Source of the DNA: Triadica sebifera | Taxonomy: Eukaryota > Streptophyta > Magnoliopsida > Malpighiales > Euphorbiaceae | DNA length: 64,000 nucleotides | Direction of reading: 5' to 3' | NCBI GenBank assembly: GCA_023653625.1 | Contig: CM042893.1 | Span: forward strand, 14,243,501 to 14,307,500 | Shown: piece after piece, positions 12,690 to 24,247 of the stretch | Layout of the letters: every line of letters begins with the position of its first letter | Numbering within the stretch: the first letter of the stretch is position 1 | Position numbers and translations under genes: made by a program | The notes under the pieces: model-generated | What the model saw: only the letters and a program-made list of their open reading frames with translations | Database searches by the model: none | Told to the model about the DNA's origin: nothing

Positions 12690-13140
12690 AGGAGGGGTTA
12701 TGCCTAACGGTTTTAATCACATGTACATTTGTTTGATTCTAAAAGTAAAATCTCCTTGCTTTATTTTAGAATATCGCCCTATTAGTCTTTATATTGTGGT
12801 GTGTATAATTGCTACTAAAATATTTACTAATCGGTTGAAGTCTATTTTGGGTGATATTTTGGATTAGGTTCAAAGTCCTTTTGTGCCCAGCAGACTTATT
12901 GCTGACAATGTTCTAGTTATTTTTGAATCGGTCCATCATATGAAGACAAATGGGAAGAGTAGCAGAAAATTCATGTCATTCAAATTGGACATGCAAATGC
13001 CTATGATGGAGTCAAATGGTCTTTTTTGGAGGCGATCGTGCCTAAATTGGGTTTCTCTTGTAAATGGGCATCCATAGTTATGAGGTTTGTCAGGTCAGCA
13101 TCTTATTCGGTATTATTGAATAGGAGACCTTTTATCGTGG
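12690..13140 (+). pseudogene. LINE reverse transcriptase, N-terminal half
   Basis: Shifted frames together resemble the plant L1 reverse transcriptase fingers: an RPISL-like block near 12780, then IADNVLVIFESVHHMK (12900-12945), the degraded LDM.. catalytic block (12985-13010) and a segment ending SVLLNRR (about 13110-13130). In-frame stops and frameshifts make it non-functional. Confidence 0.75.
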
Positions 13141-13159
13141 TCCACTTTTTCTCTACTTA

Positions 13160-13795
13160 GAGGTGTTTGGCTCGTGAAAAAATAGGATTGAGAATGCCCA
13201 TAAAAATGAATAATTTTATGTTTAGCTAATATAAAAATAAAATATAATGAAAATGAAATTTTTTTCTTTTTTTTTTCTATAAATCATGAGTTATATACAT
13301 CAATACATATATTTTTTAATATATTTAAGATTCAATTTTTATTTACAAATAAATCACTTTATTTTATTTTTATAAATATTTTTTGCATTTATTTTTATTT
13401 TTTTTAAATATAAAACCAAATGTACATTTTACTATTAAATTGCAATAAAAAAATCTATATTAGATAAGGATTTTCCAGAAAGAAGATAGTGTACTTTTAT
13501 TTTTTTAATTATTATTTAATTGTGGTTTTAATTTATAATTATTAATATTATTTATTAGTAAAATTGATTGAGAATGATAATTTCATATTTGTAATTATTT
13601 TTTAATAAATTATATTTTTTCTAATTATTATAATTTTTAAAAATATATATTAAAAATAAATATAAAATATAAAATTAATTATCATTTTCGTTTAAAATTT
13701 TTTTTTATTTTTTAATAAATAAAAATAAAAGATAATATGTTAAAATTAATCATTCATGTTCTCATTGTCCTTCTTATCCATGAACCAAACTGAGT
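13160..13795. mobile_element. Miniature inverted-repeat element inserted in the LINE RT
   Basis: This 636-bp AT-rich, non-coding insertion separates two halves of the RT domain. Both edges carry TACTTA (13154-13159 and 13796-13801), which includes the TTA target typical of PIF/Harbinger Tourist elements. The ends form an imperfect inverted repeat (GTTTGGCTCGTG on the left; GTTTGGTTCATGG as reverse complement on the right). Removing one duplication rejoins the LINE protein as ...PYLFLLCTEG. The Tourist-like assignment rests on the ends and TTA only. Confidence 0.7.
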
Positions 13796-13801
13796 ACTTA
13801 T

Positions 13802-14311
13802 TTCTTTTGTGTACGGAAGGTCTCATTAGTTTGCATAATGATGCGGGTGATAGAAATGCAATTCATGGTATTCAGATTTGTGGTGGAGCTCCAACTATTT
13901 CACACCTTTTATTTGCCGATGATAGTATGTTATTTTTTTGAGCTTTACTTGCAGAGGCAAATGTAATTCTTATGGTACTACAACGATATGAGGCTATCTT
14001 TGGGCAAAAAAATTAACCTCGGCAAATCTAATGTTTGTTTTGCAGCCAATGTCAACTCCACTCTTAGAACCAGTTTGGTGGATCGGTTAGGAGCAAAATC
14101 AGTGGAAAGGCATGAAATGTACCTTGGGCTTCCTCCAGCGGTTGGTGGGTTGAAGCAGTCTGTTTTCATCAATCTTATAGATAAGCTTTGGCGTCGTCTT
14201 CAGGGTTGGAAAGAGAAGCTGGTCAGGGAAAAAACTTTTAATCAAAGCAGTTGCTTGAGCCATTCCGACGTATGCCATGCAATGCTTCTTGTTACCGGTC
14301 AGCTTGTGTGA
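13802..14311 (+). pseudogene. LINE reverse transcriptase, C-terminal half
   Basis: It includes FLLCTEGLISL, the catalytic block HLLFADDSMLFF (about 13905-13940) followed by a stop, and a second frame (13988-14311) with KINLGKSNVCFAANV and YLGLPPAVGG, which are typical of the RT thumb region in plant LINEs. It is broken by stops and frameshifts. Confidence 0.8.
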
Positions 14312-14574
14312 CGATCTAAGAGCTATGATATGTAGGTTCTGGTGGGGAGGAAAAGAGAGATTCACTTATGTAACTAGACCCAATTGTGCAAGTTTATATT
14401 TGAAGGGGGACTTGGGTTTAAAGATTTTCAGTGCTTTAATTTGGCTTTTCTAGCGAAGCAAGGATAGCAGTTGATTATTAACCCATCCTCTTAATTTGTT
14501 GGCTAGGATGCTTATGCTGATGGGGATTTTTTGAATGCAAGCTTGAGATAAAATCCAAGCTACACAGAAGCATC

Positions 14575-15170
14575 TTGGCGGGTAGGAAAATTCTGAAAAT
14601 GGGCTGTTATTGGCAAATTGGTATTAGGCAATTTGTGAATATTTGGCAAGACAAGGGGATTCCTCAGCCTCCAACTTTTAAGGTCATTACACCTTGTACG
14701 AAGCTTCCTAGAGATGTCATTGTATCTTATCTGATAGATGAGGATTCGAAGCATTGGAGATGGAGTCTTGTTAGTTCAGTCTTCCTTCCGGTTGATATGG
14801 AGCGGATCAGGCTTATTCCTTTGGGATTTGTTGAGATTGATGATAAGCTAGTGTGCCACTACCACTCTACAAGTCAATACGTAGTGAAGAGTGGCTATAG
14901 AATAGCTTTCGAATCTAGGCTCTCTGGGTCAGACGCAATTTCATCTTTAAATGATCCCTCTAAATTTTGGAAGTCATTTTGGACTATGAGAATTCCACCA
15001 AAAATGTGTAGTTTCTTGTGGAGGGCATCATCAAATATTCTCCATGTGAGACATCAACAACATCTCTTCGGTGTGCCCACGTTGTGGGGAATCTGAATCT
15101 ATAATACATTTGTTGCATGATTGTAAGGTGGTGGTACAGGTATGGGAGCTCTATTCTCTTAAGCATATTT
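14575..15170 (+). pseudogene. LINE ORF2 connector and zf-RVT region
   Basis: The frame at 14575-15096 contains VNIWQDKGIP and RIPPKMCSFLWRASSNIL, the segment before the zf-RVT domain. A frameshift near 15070 moves the zinc-binding part, CPRCGESESIIHLLHDCK, into the next frame (15071-15274). Confidence 0.75.
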
Positions 15171-15535
15171 ATGTGCGTAGTGTTGTTTCTTTTATAGCTT
15201 GGCTTGTGAGTCTACTGGAAAATACATCTCATGAGGTAATTGCCAAGATAAGCCTCATTTGGTACTATATATAGTATATGCGCAATAAAGTGACCCACGA
15301 TGGAATGAATTTTTCTGCCCATCAAGTCGTTCATTTAGCTGAGAACCTAAGCTCTGAGTGTGCAACTCTTTATCAACCGTTGGGTGGTGGGTCTAAGGTT
15401 CCCTCTTCCTCTATTTTGGTGTCGTGACATTGTCCTCCAACTGATGTGATTAAGATGAAAGCAGATTCTGGTATTATTAATGAAGGAAAAGTGGGAAACC
15501 ATTTTGGAGAAGTTATTGCCTATGCTAGTTAAGCT

Positions 15536-15897
15536 TTGATTGGTTCTTGGGATCCATCAGCATCTGAAGCTCAAGCTATTTCCTATGGTTTACAACTTGC
15601 AAAACACTTGGGGTTCTCTAAGCTAATAGGGGAATCAGATTTTAAGTTCGTGATTGAGAGCCTTGTAGTTGGAACTCCTCTGTGTAACAGCTTGGGTTTG
15701 ATCTTAGCAGACGGTTCTTATCTTGCATCCAACTTTCAGCTCTCGGAGTGGGTTTTTGTTCTCAGGTCATGGAATAGGATAACTCATATTTTGGCAAAAC
15801 AGTGTTCACTTGTGGATGAAAAAAGTGTATGGATTGAGGATTACCCTTCTTCTGTTTTGTTTGTTATTTTGGACAAGATGGCTTCTTCCTCTGCTTA
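15536..15897 (+). pseudogene. LINE RNase H-like domain (RVT_3)
   Basis: A 120-codon frame reads SASEAQAISYGLQLAKHLGF, the conserved E-A-x-A block of plant LINE RNase H, then GESDFKFVIE with the catalytic D, and RITHILAKQC near the end. It is the 3'-most coding part of the LINE and stops shortly before the A-rich tail. Confidence 0.8.
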
Positions 15898-15931
15898 ATG
15901 AAATGCTATATTTTATCAAAGAAAAAAAAAG

Positions 15932-16262
15932 GTCTATATGTATGTTACAGTATCATAAATTTCATATGAATGATACAAAATATTTTTCAGTTTTTTTTTT
16001 CCAAATTACCTAATAAAAATTTATGATAAATAAGAATTTCATGAAAAACATAGTGTTTTTTAGTTGAAATCGGGCAAATAACTATAAGTTGAAAGTTGTA
16101 TGCAAATTTAATACAAATATTGATTTTGTAACAAATTAACCTTGCTAAAAAAGGGACCAAATTGGTGCATTCCGTTTTTCAAAGTCATCCCAAGTGCATA
16201 TACAGAAGAAGACATAGCAAGTAGCCATATCTCCAGTCTTCAAGCAGAGAGATACGACTGAA
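15932..16262 (+). promoter_or_regulatory. Presumed promoter and 5' UTR of the calmodulin methyltransferase gene
   Basis: 331 bp between the LINE tail and the start codon at 16263. I see no convincing TATA box. Confidence 0.4.
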
Positions 16263-19200
16263 ATGGTAGGTAGAACAAACCCAAAAGCGGGGTCTTTGAG
16301 ATGGGGAATCCTTCATCAGGCCCTTCTTCATCACCCTTCCTCCCAAAATTCAGGTTCTTTCTTGTATCTCAGGTACGAATCGCATTATTTTTATGTAATT
16401 AGCTTTGACTGTTAATGGATTTTGCAGATGAGCAATCTTCAAGTACTGCTATGCGCATTTCGAGGAAGACTAATCTTGGGTTCAACTTAATTCCCAACCA
16501 AATAGTTGATAAAGATCCAGGATCTAGAGATGCCCGTATATGCTACACTTTGCCTGTTGATGGGTCGCCCAAGCTTTTGCTTACGTGAGTTCGTTTCCTT
16601 CCCTTTCGTTCTGTTAGGCATTTCATCAAGCATATTCTGAACATATAGAAACTATGCAACTGTTTTATACCTTAAAACATTTAACTTTCTCTCGTTCCCT
16701 CAGCGAAATCACTGGATAGTTGGTGATATTGTAAGTGTGTCATAATTGTTCAATGCAAATTTTTCACGGTGTGGAGTGGCTGGTTTTTCTTACTAAGTAA
16801 ACTTTATATTGGTGAGTCATTGAATTGAATATGTTTCTTCGTAAAAATATATTATTAGAGTTTGAGTGTTACTATATATGGAATTCTTTTTGCAGCCAGA
16901 GGATAAATGGACGTGCTGATCTAAGTGATTTTGAGATGTCTCATAGATACAATGTCGACAACACTGGGCTTCTTTGTAAGCTATCCTTTTCATTTTTTGG
17001 GTTCTGTTAAGAACTTCGAGCATAGAGATGGCATCTCTTAGAAATTTATATCTTCTTTATTATTTCACTAGCTGTGACAAAAGCAGAAGTGAGGTATATC
17101 TGGCTTAGTGTAGCATAATTTCTTCTAAGTTGAGCTGCATTTGAGCTTGCTTGTCTTTCAATGAGGTTTAAGTTTGGAAGTAAATTCTTACATTGCATTG
17201 CGTCTATTCCTTTTCTTTTATTTTCTTTTTTTTTTGTAATAAATAAAATGACAATTAACAATAATGTTTAATGAGGTTCCTGCCAGACTTGTGGCAGGGT
17301 TTCATTTCTTGGAGTCTTTCATGCTATAAGTTTTGTTTCATCATTTTTTGGCTCAGTTCTTTTAGTTTTATCTTGATAGAGGTGTGGAGGTTATTTTCTT
17401 TATTTTGAAAGAAAAGAGCATTCAGTGATGGAACTAGAAGCATGTGTCTTCCTGGTTGGTCTAATCCAATGGGACTTTAGAGTTTACACCAATTAGGAAA
17501 CTACAGCTCTAAAATTTTCACATTAAATTGAAATTCTTTGGTTATAGAAACCAAAATGAACCGAACCAAATCAACCCAAAATATAAGTTTTTCGTCTGGT
17601 TTTTATATGCTTTGCACCAGGCAAGTATATATTATTCTTCAGTTCTAACAAAGTTATTATGCCTGTTAGATTGGATAATCTGGTCATCACACAAAAATTC
17701 ACTTCTTATACATATTAAAAGATTTTACTAGTATACTACAAATATGTGTATGTTTGATTTATGACATAATTTGGTTTCAATTAAAGTTTAAGTAAAGTGA
17801 AATCAAAGGCCGTAATTTTCATTTCCTTAATATGATATTGTACATTATGAATTTGAAATTAAAATGAAGCACAGACCAAATCAGTTAGTTGTGTACTGGA
17901 TCAGTATCCCTGAGACTGAAAATTGGGGTGCATGGCTGTGGGCCTTGAAGAATAGGCTTTATTTAGATAAAATTTTAAATATTTCACGTATTAGTACAGG
18001 ACATTCTTTTATTTGTATTAATTTGATCATATTACAACTATATTGTTTGTGATTTTTTTTCTCATGCTTCTGCTCTCTCAGAACAGCAGTTGCTTCTTTA
18101 CCAAGAATCAGCCTCTCTCTCCTAAGACTTAGCAACTTGAATCTTTGGCCCATGTGATAACTTAATTCAGTGGTCATGCATCTAACTCAATCTGTTTACC
18201 TGTCACTGGTCCAAATGGCTACCTGGTTTAACTCCAATAATAGAAGTCATCAATTTGCATCCCCCATTCTGATTTTTTCTGTTCTATCTGAGCCATGTAA
18301 CTTTCTAAGAAGTAGATTGTATTTGAGGGAATCTGCATCGTTATTGGTGCCTCAAAAAGTGGAATACTCCTCTTAAATAGTAAAATCGAATTTGAATTGA
18401 ATGAAATCTAACAAATTTGTTTCTGAAGTTTTATTTCATGTTCTGCTATCGATTCAATTTCTGCAATGGTTATGTTTGTAGTAGCTAGTTAAATAAACTT
18501 TTGTGAGTGCACTTGATGTCCATAATCATGAACTGGTTCCTAAATTTAAGTGTATGAACTGGAAGATTCAATTAAAATGTTAACTGGACGAACTTCTAAT
18601 ATATTCCATGTGCTTAATTGCATATATTTGTTATTTTTGTGATTTTATCATGTTTGTGCTTATGATTTTTAAATGATCTTATTATATAGGTCATTGGCCA
18701 TCAGAAGATGTTCTTGCTTATTTTTGTTTATCACATGCAGACATGTTCAGTTTGGTAAATAATGTTGCTCTGCTTGAGAAGGATTTGTTTACTAGTGAAG
18801 AATTGTGCTATAGTTCCATCTATTTGTTTCTTCCTTCTTTAAATCTTTTGTGTATTCAGTCTACTTATTTGATAAATGACAATAGCTTGTCCAATTTTAT
18901 AGGTCTAAAAGAGTTATTGAGCTTGGATCAGGCTATGGTTTGGCTGGACTAGTTTTCGCTGCAACTACTGATGCATTAGAAGTTGTAATTTCTGATGGAA
19001 ATCCTCAAATGGTTGGTTGTATCCTTTTTATTTCAAATTCTAGCAGTTTATATGTAGGGGAACTATATGATTATTCTCTTGCATTTATATATAAAGAAAA
19101 ACTTTAGGTTTTTGATTAATCAAAGAGTTACTTTTAAAACTATCTTCTCTAATATATGCCAGCAAATAAATATCCTTGTCACAATGCTATTATAGTATGA

Positions 19201-22200
19201 AATTTAACCTTAGAGCTCTGTGTGTTTGATTTTGTGCATTTTCTGTTATTGCTCCATTTTGTGTCAAATACATGATAGACCCATTCATTGTATCTAATGT
19301 AACTCCTAGGCTACTGTTGACCACACAAATGGGGTTTTAGATGGTTGGATGAGTTGGTGAGCCATGGCAGTTGGCATTAGCAATCTTAACTTTGCTTTGC
19401 ATTACAAAATTTTATTGGAAAGTATACCTAGTTTCTAGAATAGATTGTTTTAATATTGTTGATTGTTCCAATTCTACTTTTATTCCTCAAAAACATGAAG
19501 CCAATTGTTAGCTTTAAAAAGAATGTTAAAAATTCTTTGATCAATTATTTACTCATTCAGAATTTCCAGAACTTTCGAGCTCTTGATCTGTCAAGTCTTT
19601 TGACCTAGGGCTGACTTATAGTTTTACTTTGGACTTGAGAATCTGAGTAGGATGTGGAGTGTCTCCAACCGGGGCTGATGCTTGAGGTCCAACCTAGATT
19701 TTGTTGGATGTTATATCAAGTATCCTTCTGGAAATTTTCATTTTGGCAGACTTTGTACCATCAATATGATCTTAGGTTGTATTAAGTTGGAAGAGTTCGA
19801 CGGGAATTGTAATGACCCAAATACCGGGTTAGTCGTAAACTATAGTTTCTGAGAGTGATCAGTATAACCGGGGGTCAAAAATACACCAGTGGGTGAAAAA
19901 TATTTTATTTGATCATCGGAAAATATATGTTATGACTAGTCTAAGGGAAAAATTTGGAGTGAAAATGAGGTCAAATAAGTATTCAAAAGTCAAAATTAAG
20001 AAAAAAGGACCCGGTTTAAATAATCGGTTGACCGTACTTTGACCGGTTTATGAAAAATAGCAAACGATATCCAAAAATTTATTTTAAGATATGGATAGAC
20101 TCTAAATAATATTTAGGATTATTTGAAAGTGAAAATGGAATTTTACGGTAACACCGAAAATTGAATTATCTGTCCGATTTAAGTGAGCTGGACAGAAAAT
20201 GAACTCCGATTGAGTTGAAATTTTTTGTGTAGACATATAAAAATATTTTATGAATTATGGAATCAAATTTGGATGAAATTGAGCTTGGAAAATGAGAGAA
20301 ATAATTTATAGTGTTTAATTGGGCCTTAAATTCACAAATGGGCCTAATGGATTGGATCACTTGTCTTGGCCCAAGCCCAGCCCATTCCAGCCACCTATAT
20401 AAGCTCAAAATATCAGAATTCACTAGATAATCCAGCACCTTCTTCTTCCTCCCATGCTTCCCCCTTGGACAAATGGGTTTCCTCCATTTTCTCCACCAAA
20501 TTTCTCTCATTTCTCCTAATTTTGCACCAAAATCAACCACCCTAATATAAATTCAGCATCTCTAGTTGCTATTTGAAGCTTTTGATCTTCATTTGGAGGG
20601 CTAGAGTGGAAGGAAATCAAAGGAGAAAAGTTGAGATATAAATTGGAGGAATCAAGGAAGAGAAGGAACTTCAAAGGAAAAAGGTAAGGAGAAGGAAGCA
20701 TAGGAAAGCTAAAGAGAAGAAATAAGGTTAGTGATTTCAAAATCTACTTATTTCCATTGATTAAGCATGAATTAAGGTTATGGAAATTAGAAATTTTGTG
20801 TATTTTGCATGTAATTGATAATTGATACTTAAATTATGATTAAGAAATTATAAAAAGTGAATTAGAATGGTTAATTTCAATAAAAAAATTAATTAGTGAA
20901 AATTGAAAAATATGACCTTATTATGTGAAAAATATAAATTAAGATATAAATACATTTTATTGTAGTATTATGATATATATGGAACAATGAATGTATAAAT
21001 TAGTGAAAGGAATATTTAGAGAATGAAAGACAAATTTTAATGATAAAAATTAATTATATGCCGAAATATGAAAAAAGAAAAATTAATATTTTTCTTGCTA
21101 ATTAAATGAAAATTTAGTTATGAAATGCAAGAAAATGTAATTTTGTGTGTGTATAAATTTATTGAAAATTTTTAAATGATATATTGAATAATTTTCCAAT
21201 TATTGAGTATATTATGCATGAAATGAAAAATAATGAATAAAGTGTATTTAGTGATGCTTGATGACTTAATTGAATGTTCATAGTGAATTATTGATATATT
21301 AGAATGCAAAGTGTGAAAAAATTATGGTAGTGATAAAATTGTTATGAATGAATAAAATACTATGTGATTAATAATGTGAAATAATGAAATTAATGAAAAT
21401 TGAATTAAAGGAAAAGAAATAATGCCCTTAGTTATTTTTCTGATGGTTAAATCTAGATCAGGATATAATTGGCTAGCCATAGGGACATCATTACCGCGGT
21501 GCGGGTCATGGCGACTCGCTTATGTAGGCCAATGACGGTCTACTTCAGTGATAGTGATTCAGTGATCAGTGTACAGTGTAGTGCTCGGGTGGTCCTTCGG
21601 GATTACTCTTCAGTGTAGTGGACTTTTGGGTCCACGTCCAATGTATCCGGTCTGAAGATTTTCTATCGGATTGAAACTAGGGGCAAATGTGAATAAAAGT
21701 AGTACAAATGATTTAAGCGAAAAATATAATAAGAAAATATGCAAGTGAAAAGTATGTTAAAAATGAAGTAAGTGAAAAATGTGAGAAAAATGATAAATAT
21801 GATAAAAGTAACAAATGTGAATAAAATGATAACAGTAACAAATATCAATTAAATGATAAAAAAATATAAAAGATCAAAATGACAAGAGTGAATAGAAATA
21901 GAAAAATATGAAAAAAGAAAAAAAATGATAAAAATGATAAATGTGAATAAAAGTAGTAGATATAAATGAAGTGAAAATTATGATAAAAAAATAAAATAAA
22001 GTGAAAATTATGATGAAAATGAAATAAGTGAAGAAAAATAAAAGTGGAAAATATGAGAGTTGATATAAGTGATAAATATAATAATTATAATAAAAGTGAT
22101 AAAGATAATAAAAATGGTATAATAATAATAATGATAAATGTAACAAAAATAGTAAAATTGAAAAACAAAATTAAAGTGGAAGATAAATGTTAAATTATGT

Positions 22201-24247
22201 AGTAAAAAAAGAAAATAAATGAAAAATAAAATATTAGTGGCAAAAGTGGAAATAAATGTAAAACAATGGCAAATTTGTAAATAAATGTAAAGCAATGGCA
22301 AGATTGTAAATAAATGAAACTTTAGGAATTAAAGTGAAATTTGTAGTTAATTAAATAAATGATTGAAAAAAAAATAAGAAGAAAGAAAGGAATGGTTAAT
22401 TAAAGAAATAAAGTGAAAATAGACTGAATTGAAAGAAATTGAAAGTTCAGGAGTAAAGTGAAAAAAAAAAATTGAAATGAAAAAAATTGTTAAAATTAAT
22501 TAAGATATTAAATAGTGAATTAAAGATAAATAAAAGTAAAATATTGATAAAATGAATAATAAATATATTAAAGAGAGAATTTGAATAATGTATTAAAAAT
22601 ATTATTGCATGTATAAATACATGAAAAAAATATGTCAGTGCAAATTTTTAGATTTGTAATAACCACTGAGCATATTAATGCTCAGCACGTAGTTATTTGA
22701 CTGCGTGCAGATAGTAGCAGAAAAGGCAGGAGCAAACATACAAAATTTGGGAGCCGAAAGAAGAAGAAATAATAGAAGGTTAGTATCAAAGATAGCATGT
22801 ATATATATGTTTAGGTATGGAGTTGTAGAAATAAAATGTATATATTATGATAAAAAAATATTTGTGAAATATTGTGTGTGAATAATGCAATGTCGAATTG
22901 TGATGGAATGGAGAATATGTTACATATTATATGTACTGTTGTGCCCAAAAATGGGTTGTATATTGTTTGCTTGGCAGGAGGGGTAGCTAGTTTATAGCCG
23001 TTATGCTGCCGAAATTTTTGGAAAAAGTAAAAAGGATTAATTAAGTGTTGGTAATATTATAGTTATTAAATTAAGATAGAAATAAAAAAAAATTTTGGCA
23101 TACATCGGCTATAATCGTATTTACCCACGTAACGTACGTATAAAGTAAATGTTATAAGGGTGTTACAGGAATAATCATGATTTTTAGTTTTAGTTTAAAT
23201 ATGCTGGTTTTGGACACATTTATTTAGAAATGTAATTTCTTCTTGTGTTTCCTAATGCAATTATATCGTTGGATTGGTGTTAAGGTTGGGTTGGTCATTT
23301 AATCATGTCAAAGAAAGCATTAGCACATTTCTGATATTTTGTTTTTGCTGCATTACATGACCATGTTCGTTCTTGCTTTCTTTATTTATGTAGTAGCAAC
23401 CAAGTTCTACTGTCTCTCTTTCTTTCACTTATTTCTCAGATATATATATTACGTTCTTAACATTCAGATATTCAGCTGAATATAAAAGCTAACTCTGGAG
23501 TATTTGGTCATACAAAAGTGAAGGGTAAGATATTGCATTGGGATAAGGAGGAAACCTTAGATATCTCCAACACTTTTGATGTCATCATTGCTAGTGATTG
23601 GTAAGCTCTGCTTGCTTTAACTTTCCATCTCAAGACATGCATCAATGCCATACCATTTTATTTGTGCAGGAAAGTTTTAAAATTAAAAACTAGATCAATA
23701 TAATTAACCCCATTAATCTGTTAGATCCACTCTCAGGTAAGGACGAAGTTTCTTCCCACAGGGTGGTAGTGTGATAAAGGCATGCATTCTACATTCCACT
23801 TCTTTTTATCTATCTGATGCCTTCTACGTTTTGTATGATGTTGATAAGAGTTCTTTATCTGATTGGGCAAGGAAAATTTGTCATTCCCTGGGCCTTGATG
23901 GACTGAATATATCCAGATCTCTTAGTTTCCTTAAATAGTTTACAGAAAGTGCTTGTACCCATTACAAATTGCATAGGATCATGTAGACACACATGACAGA
24001 CTGAGGTGTATTTTTCCTTTTTGTGCTAAACTCATCTTCCTTTTATTCAGTGACAATATATCATTTTGACAGCACCTTTTTTAAGGATTTCCACAATAGC
24101 CTTGCTGGTACAGTCAAACTATTGTTGAGAAACGCTGGGAACTCCGAAGCAATATTCTTCAGTCCTAAAAGAGGAGATTTGTTGGATAAATTTCTAGAGA
24201 AAATTGAAGAAAATGGCTTGCATTTCTGTATAATCAACAGTTCATGA
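16263..24247 (+). CDS. CaMKMT: Calmodulin-lysine N-methyltransferase (possibly damaged)
   Basis: A SAM-dependent class I methyltransferase that trimethylates a lysine of calmodulin. Seven exons fit in phase: 16263-16353, 16428-16584, 16896-16975, 18690-18744, 18903-19018, 23468-23600, 24073-24247 (268 aa). The N-terminus has SLRWGILHQALL, then RISRKTNLGFNLIPNQIVD and YTLPVDGSPKL, all typical of plant CaM KMT. Motif I (SAM binding) is VIELGSGYGLAGLVFAATT, followed by VVISDGNPQMV and FDVIIASD; SEAIFFSPKRGD is near the end. Two oddities: the exon-4 donor is poor (AT/GTTCAG at 18744), and the last exon stops early at 24245-24247 while a conserved tail, SWPNYESDHCYPLLV, is present in another frame (24256-24300). 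Intron 5 (4.4 kb) hosts a solo LTR. Family assignment is confident; intactness is not. Confidence 0.85.
21660..22610 (+). repeat. C-depleted, AAATGATAAA-rich degenerate repeat in the solo LTR
   Basis: About 950 bp in which the plus strand is nearly free of C and consists of shuffled GATAAA, GTGAAAA and AATAAAAGT blocks. It has strong strand asymmetry but no fixed period. The open frames on its minus strand are only F/I/Y-rich low-complexity translations. Confidence 0.75.
22667..22684. repeat. Perfect 7-bp-arm hairpin near the LTR 3' end
   Basis: TGAGCAT (22667-22673), ATTA loop, ATGCTCA (22678-22684). A hairpin of this form recurs near the RNA 3' end in long plant gypsy LTRs as I recall them; its role is unknown to me. 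Confidence 0.7.

Larger units (their letters stand above)
11937..15930 (+). mobile_element. Decayed, 5'-truncated L1-type LINE
   Basis: Remnants occur in LINE order on the plus strand: AP-type endonuclease (the motif MGDFNEI near 12244), reverse transcriptase (12700-13140, then 13800-14310 with FADDSMLFF), a zf-RVT zinc-binding region (about 14980-15160, CPRCGESESIIHLLHDCK), and an RNase H-like domain (15536-15897). The 3' end is a short A-rich tail after TTTATCAAAG at 15915-15930. Many stops and frameshifts interrupt the frames. The first ORF is missing, so the copy is 5'-truncated. A miniature element (13160-13795) splits the RT domain. I found no target duplication. Confidence 0.85.
19808..23167 (+). 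mobile_element. Solo LTR (3360 bp) of a gypsy-type retrotransposon in CaMKMT intron 5
   Basis: It starts TGTAATGACCC and ends GGGTGTTACA, and it is flanked by the exact 5-bp duplication GGAAT (19803-19807 and 23168-23172). There is no internal protein domain and no second LTR, so it is a solo LTR left by recombination between two LTRs, or possibly a non-coding element. The length, TG...CA ends and the CACTGAG...CTCAG hairpin near the 3' end resemble long LTRs of Tekay/Del-type chromoviruses. That clade call is inference. A normal splice acceptor for exon 6 follows 300 bp downstream, so splicing across it is plausible. Confidence 0.9.

Noticed and set aside
21663..22301. Minus-strand F/I/Y-rich frames that look like membrane proteins
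   Set aside because: They are translations of the C-depleted repeat in the solo LTR and have no family features.
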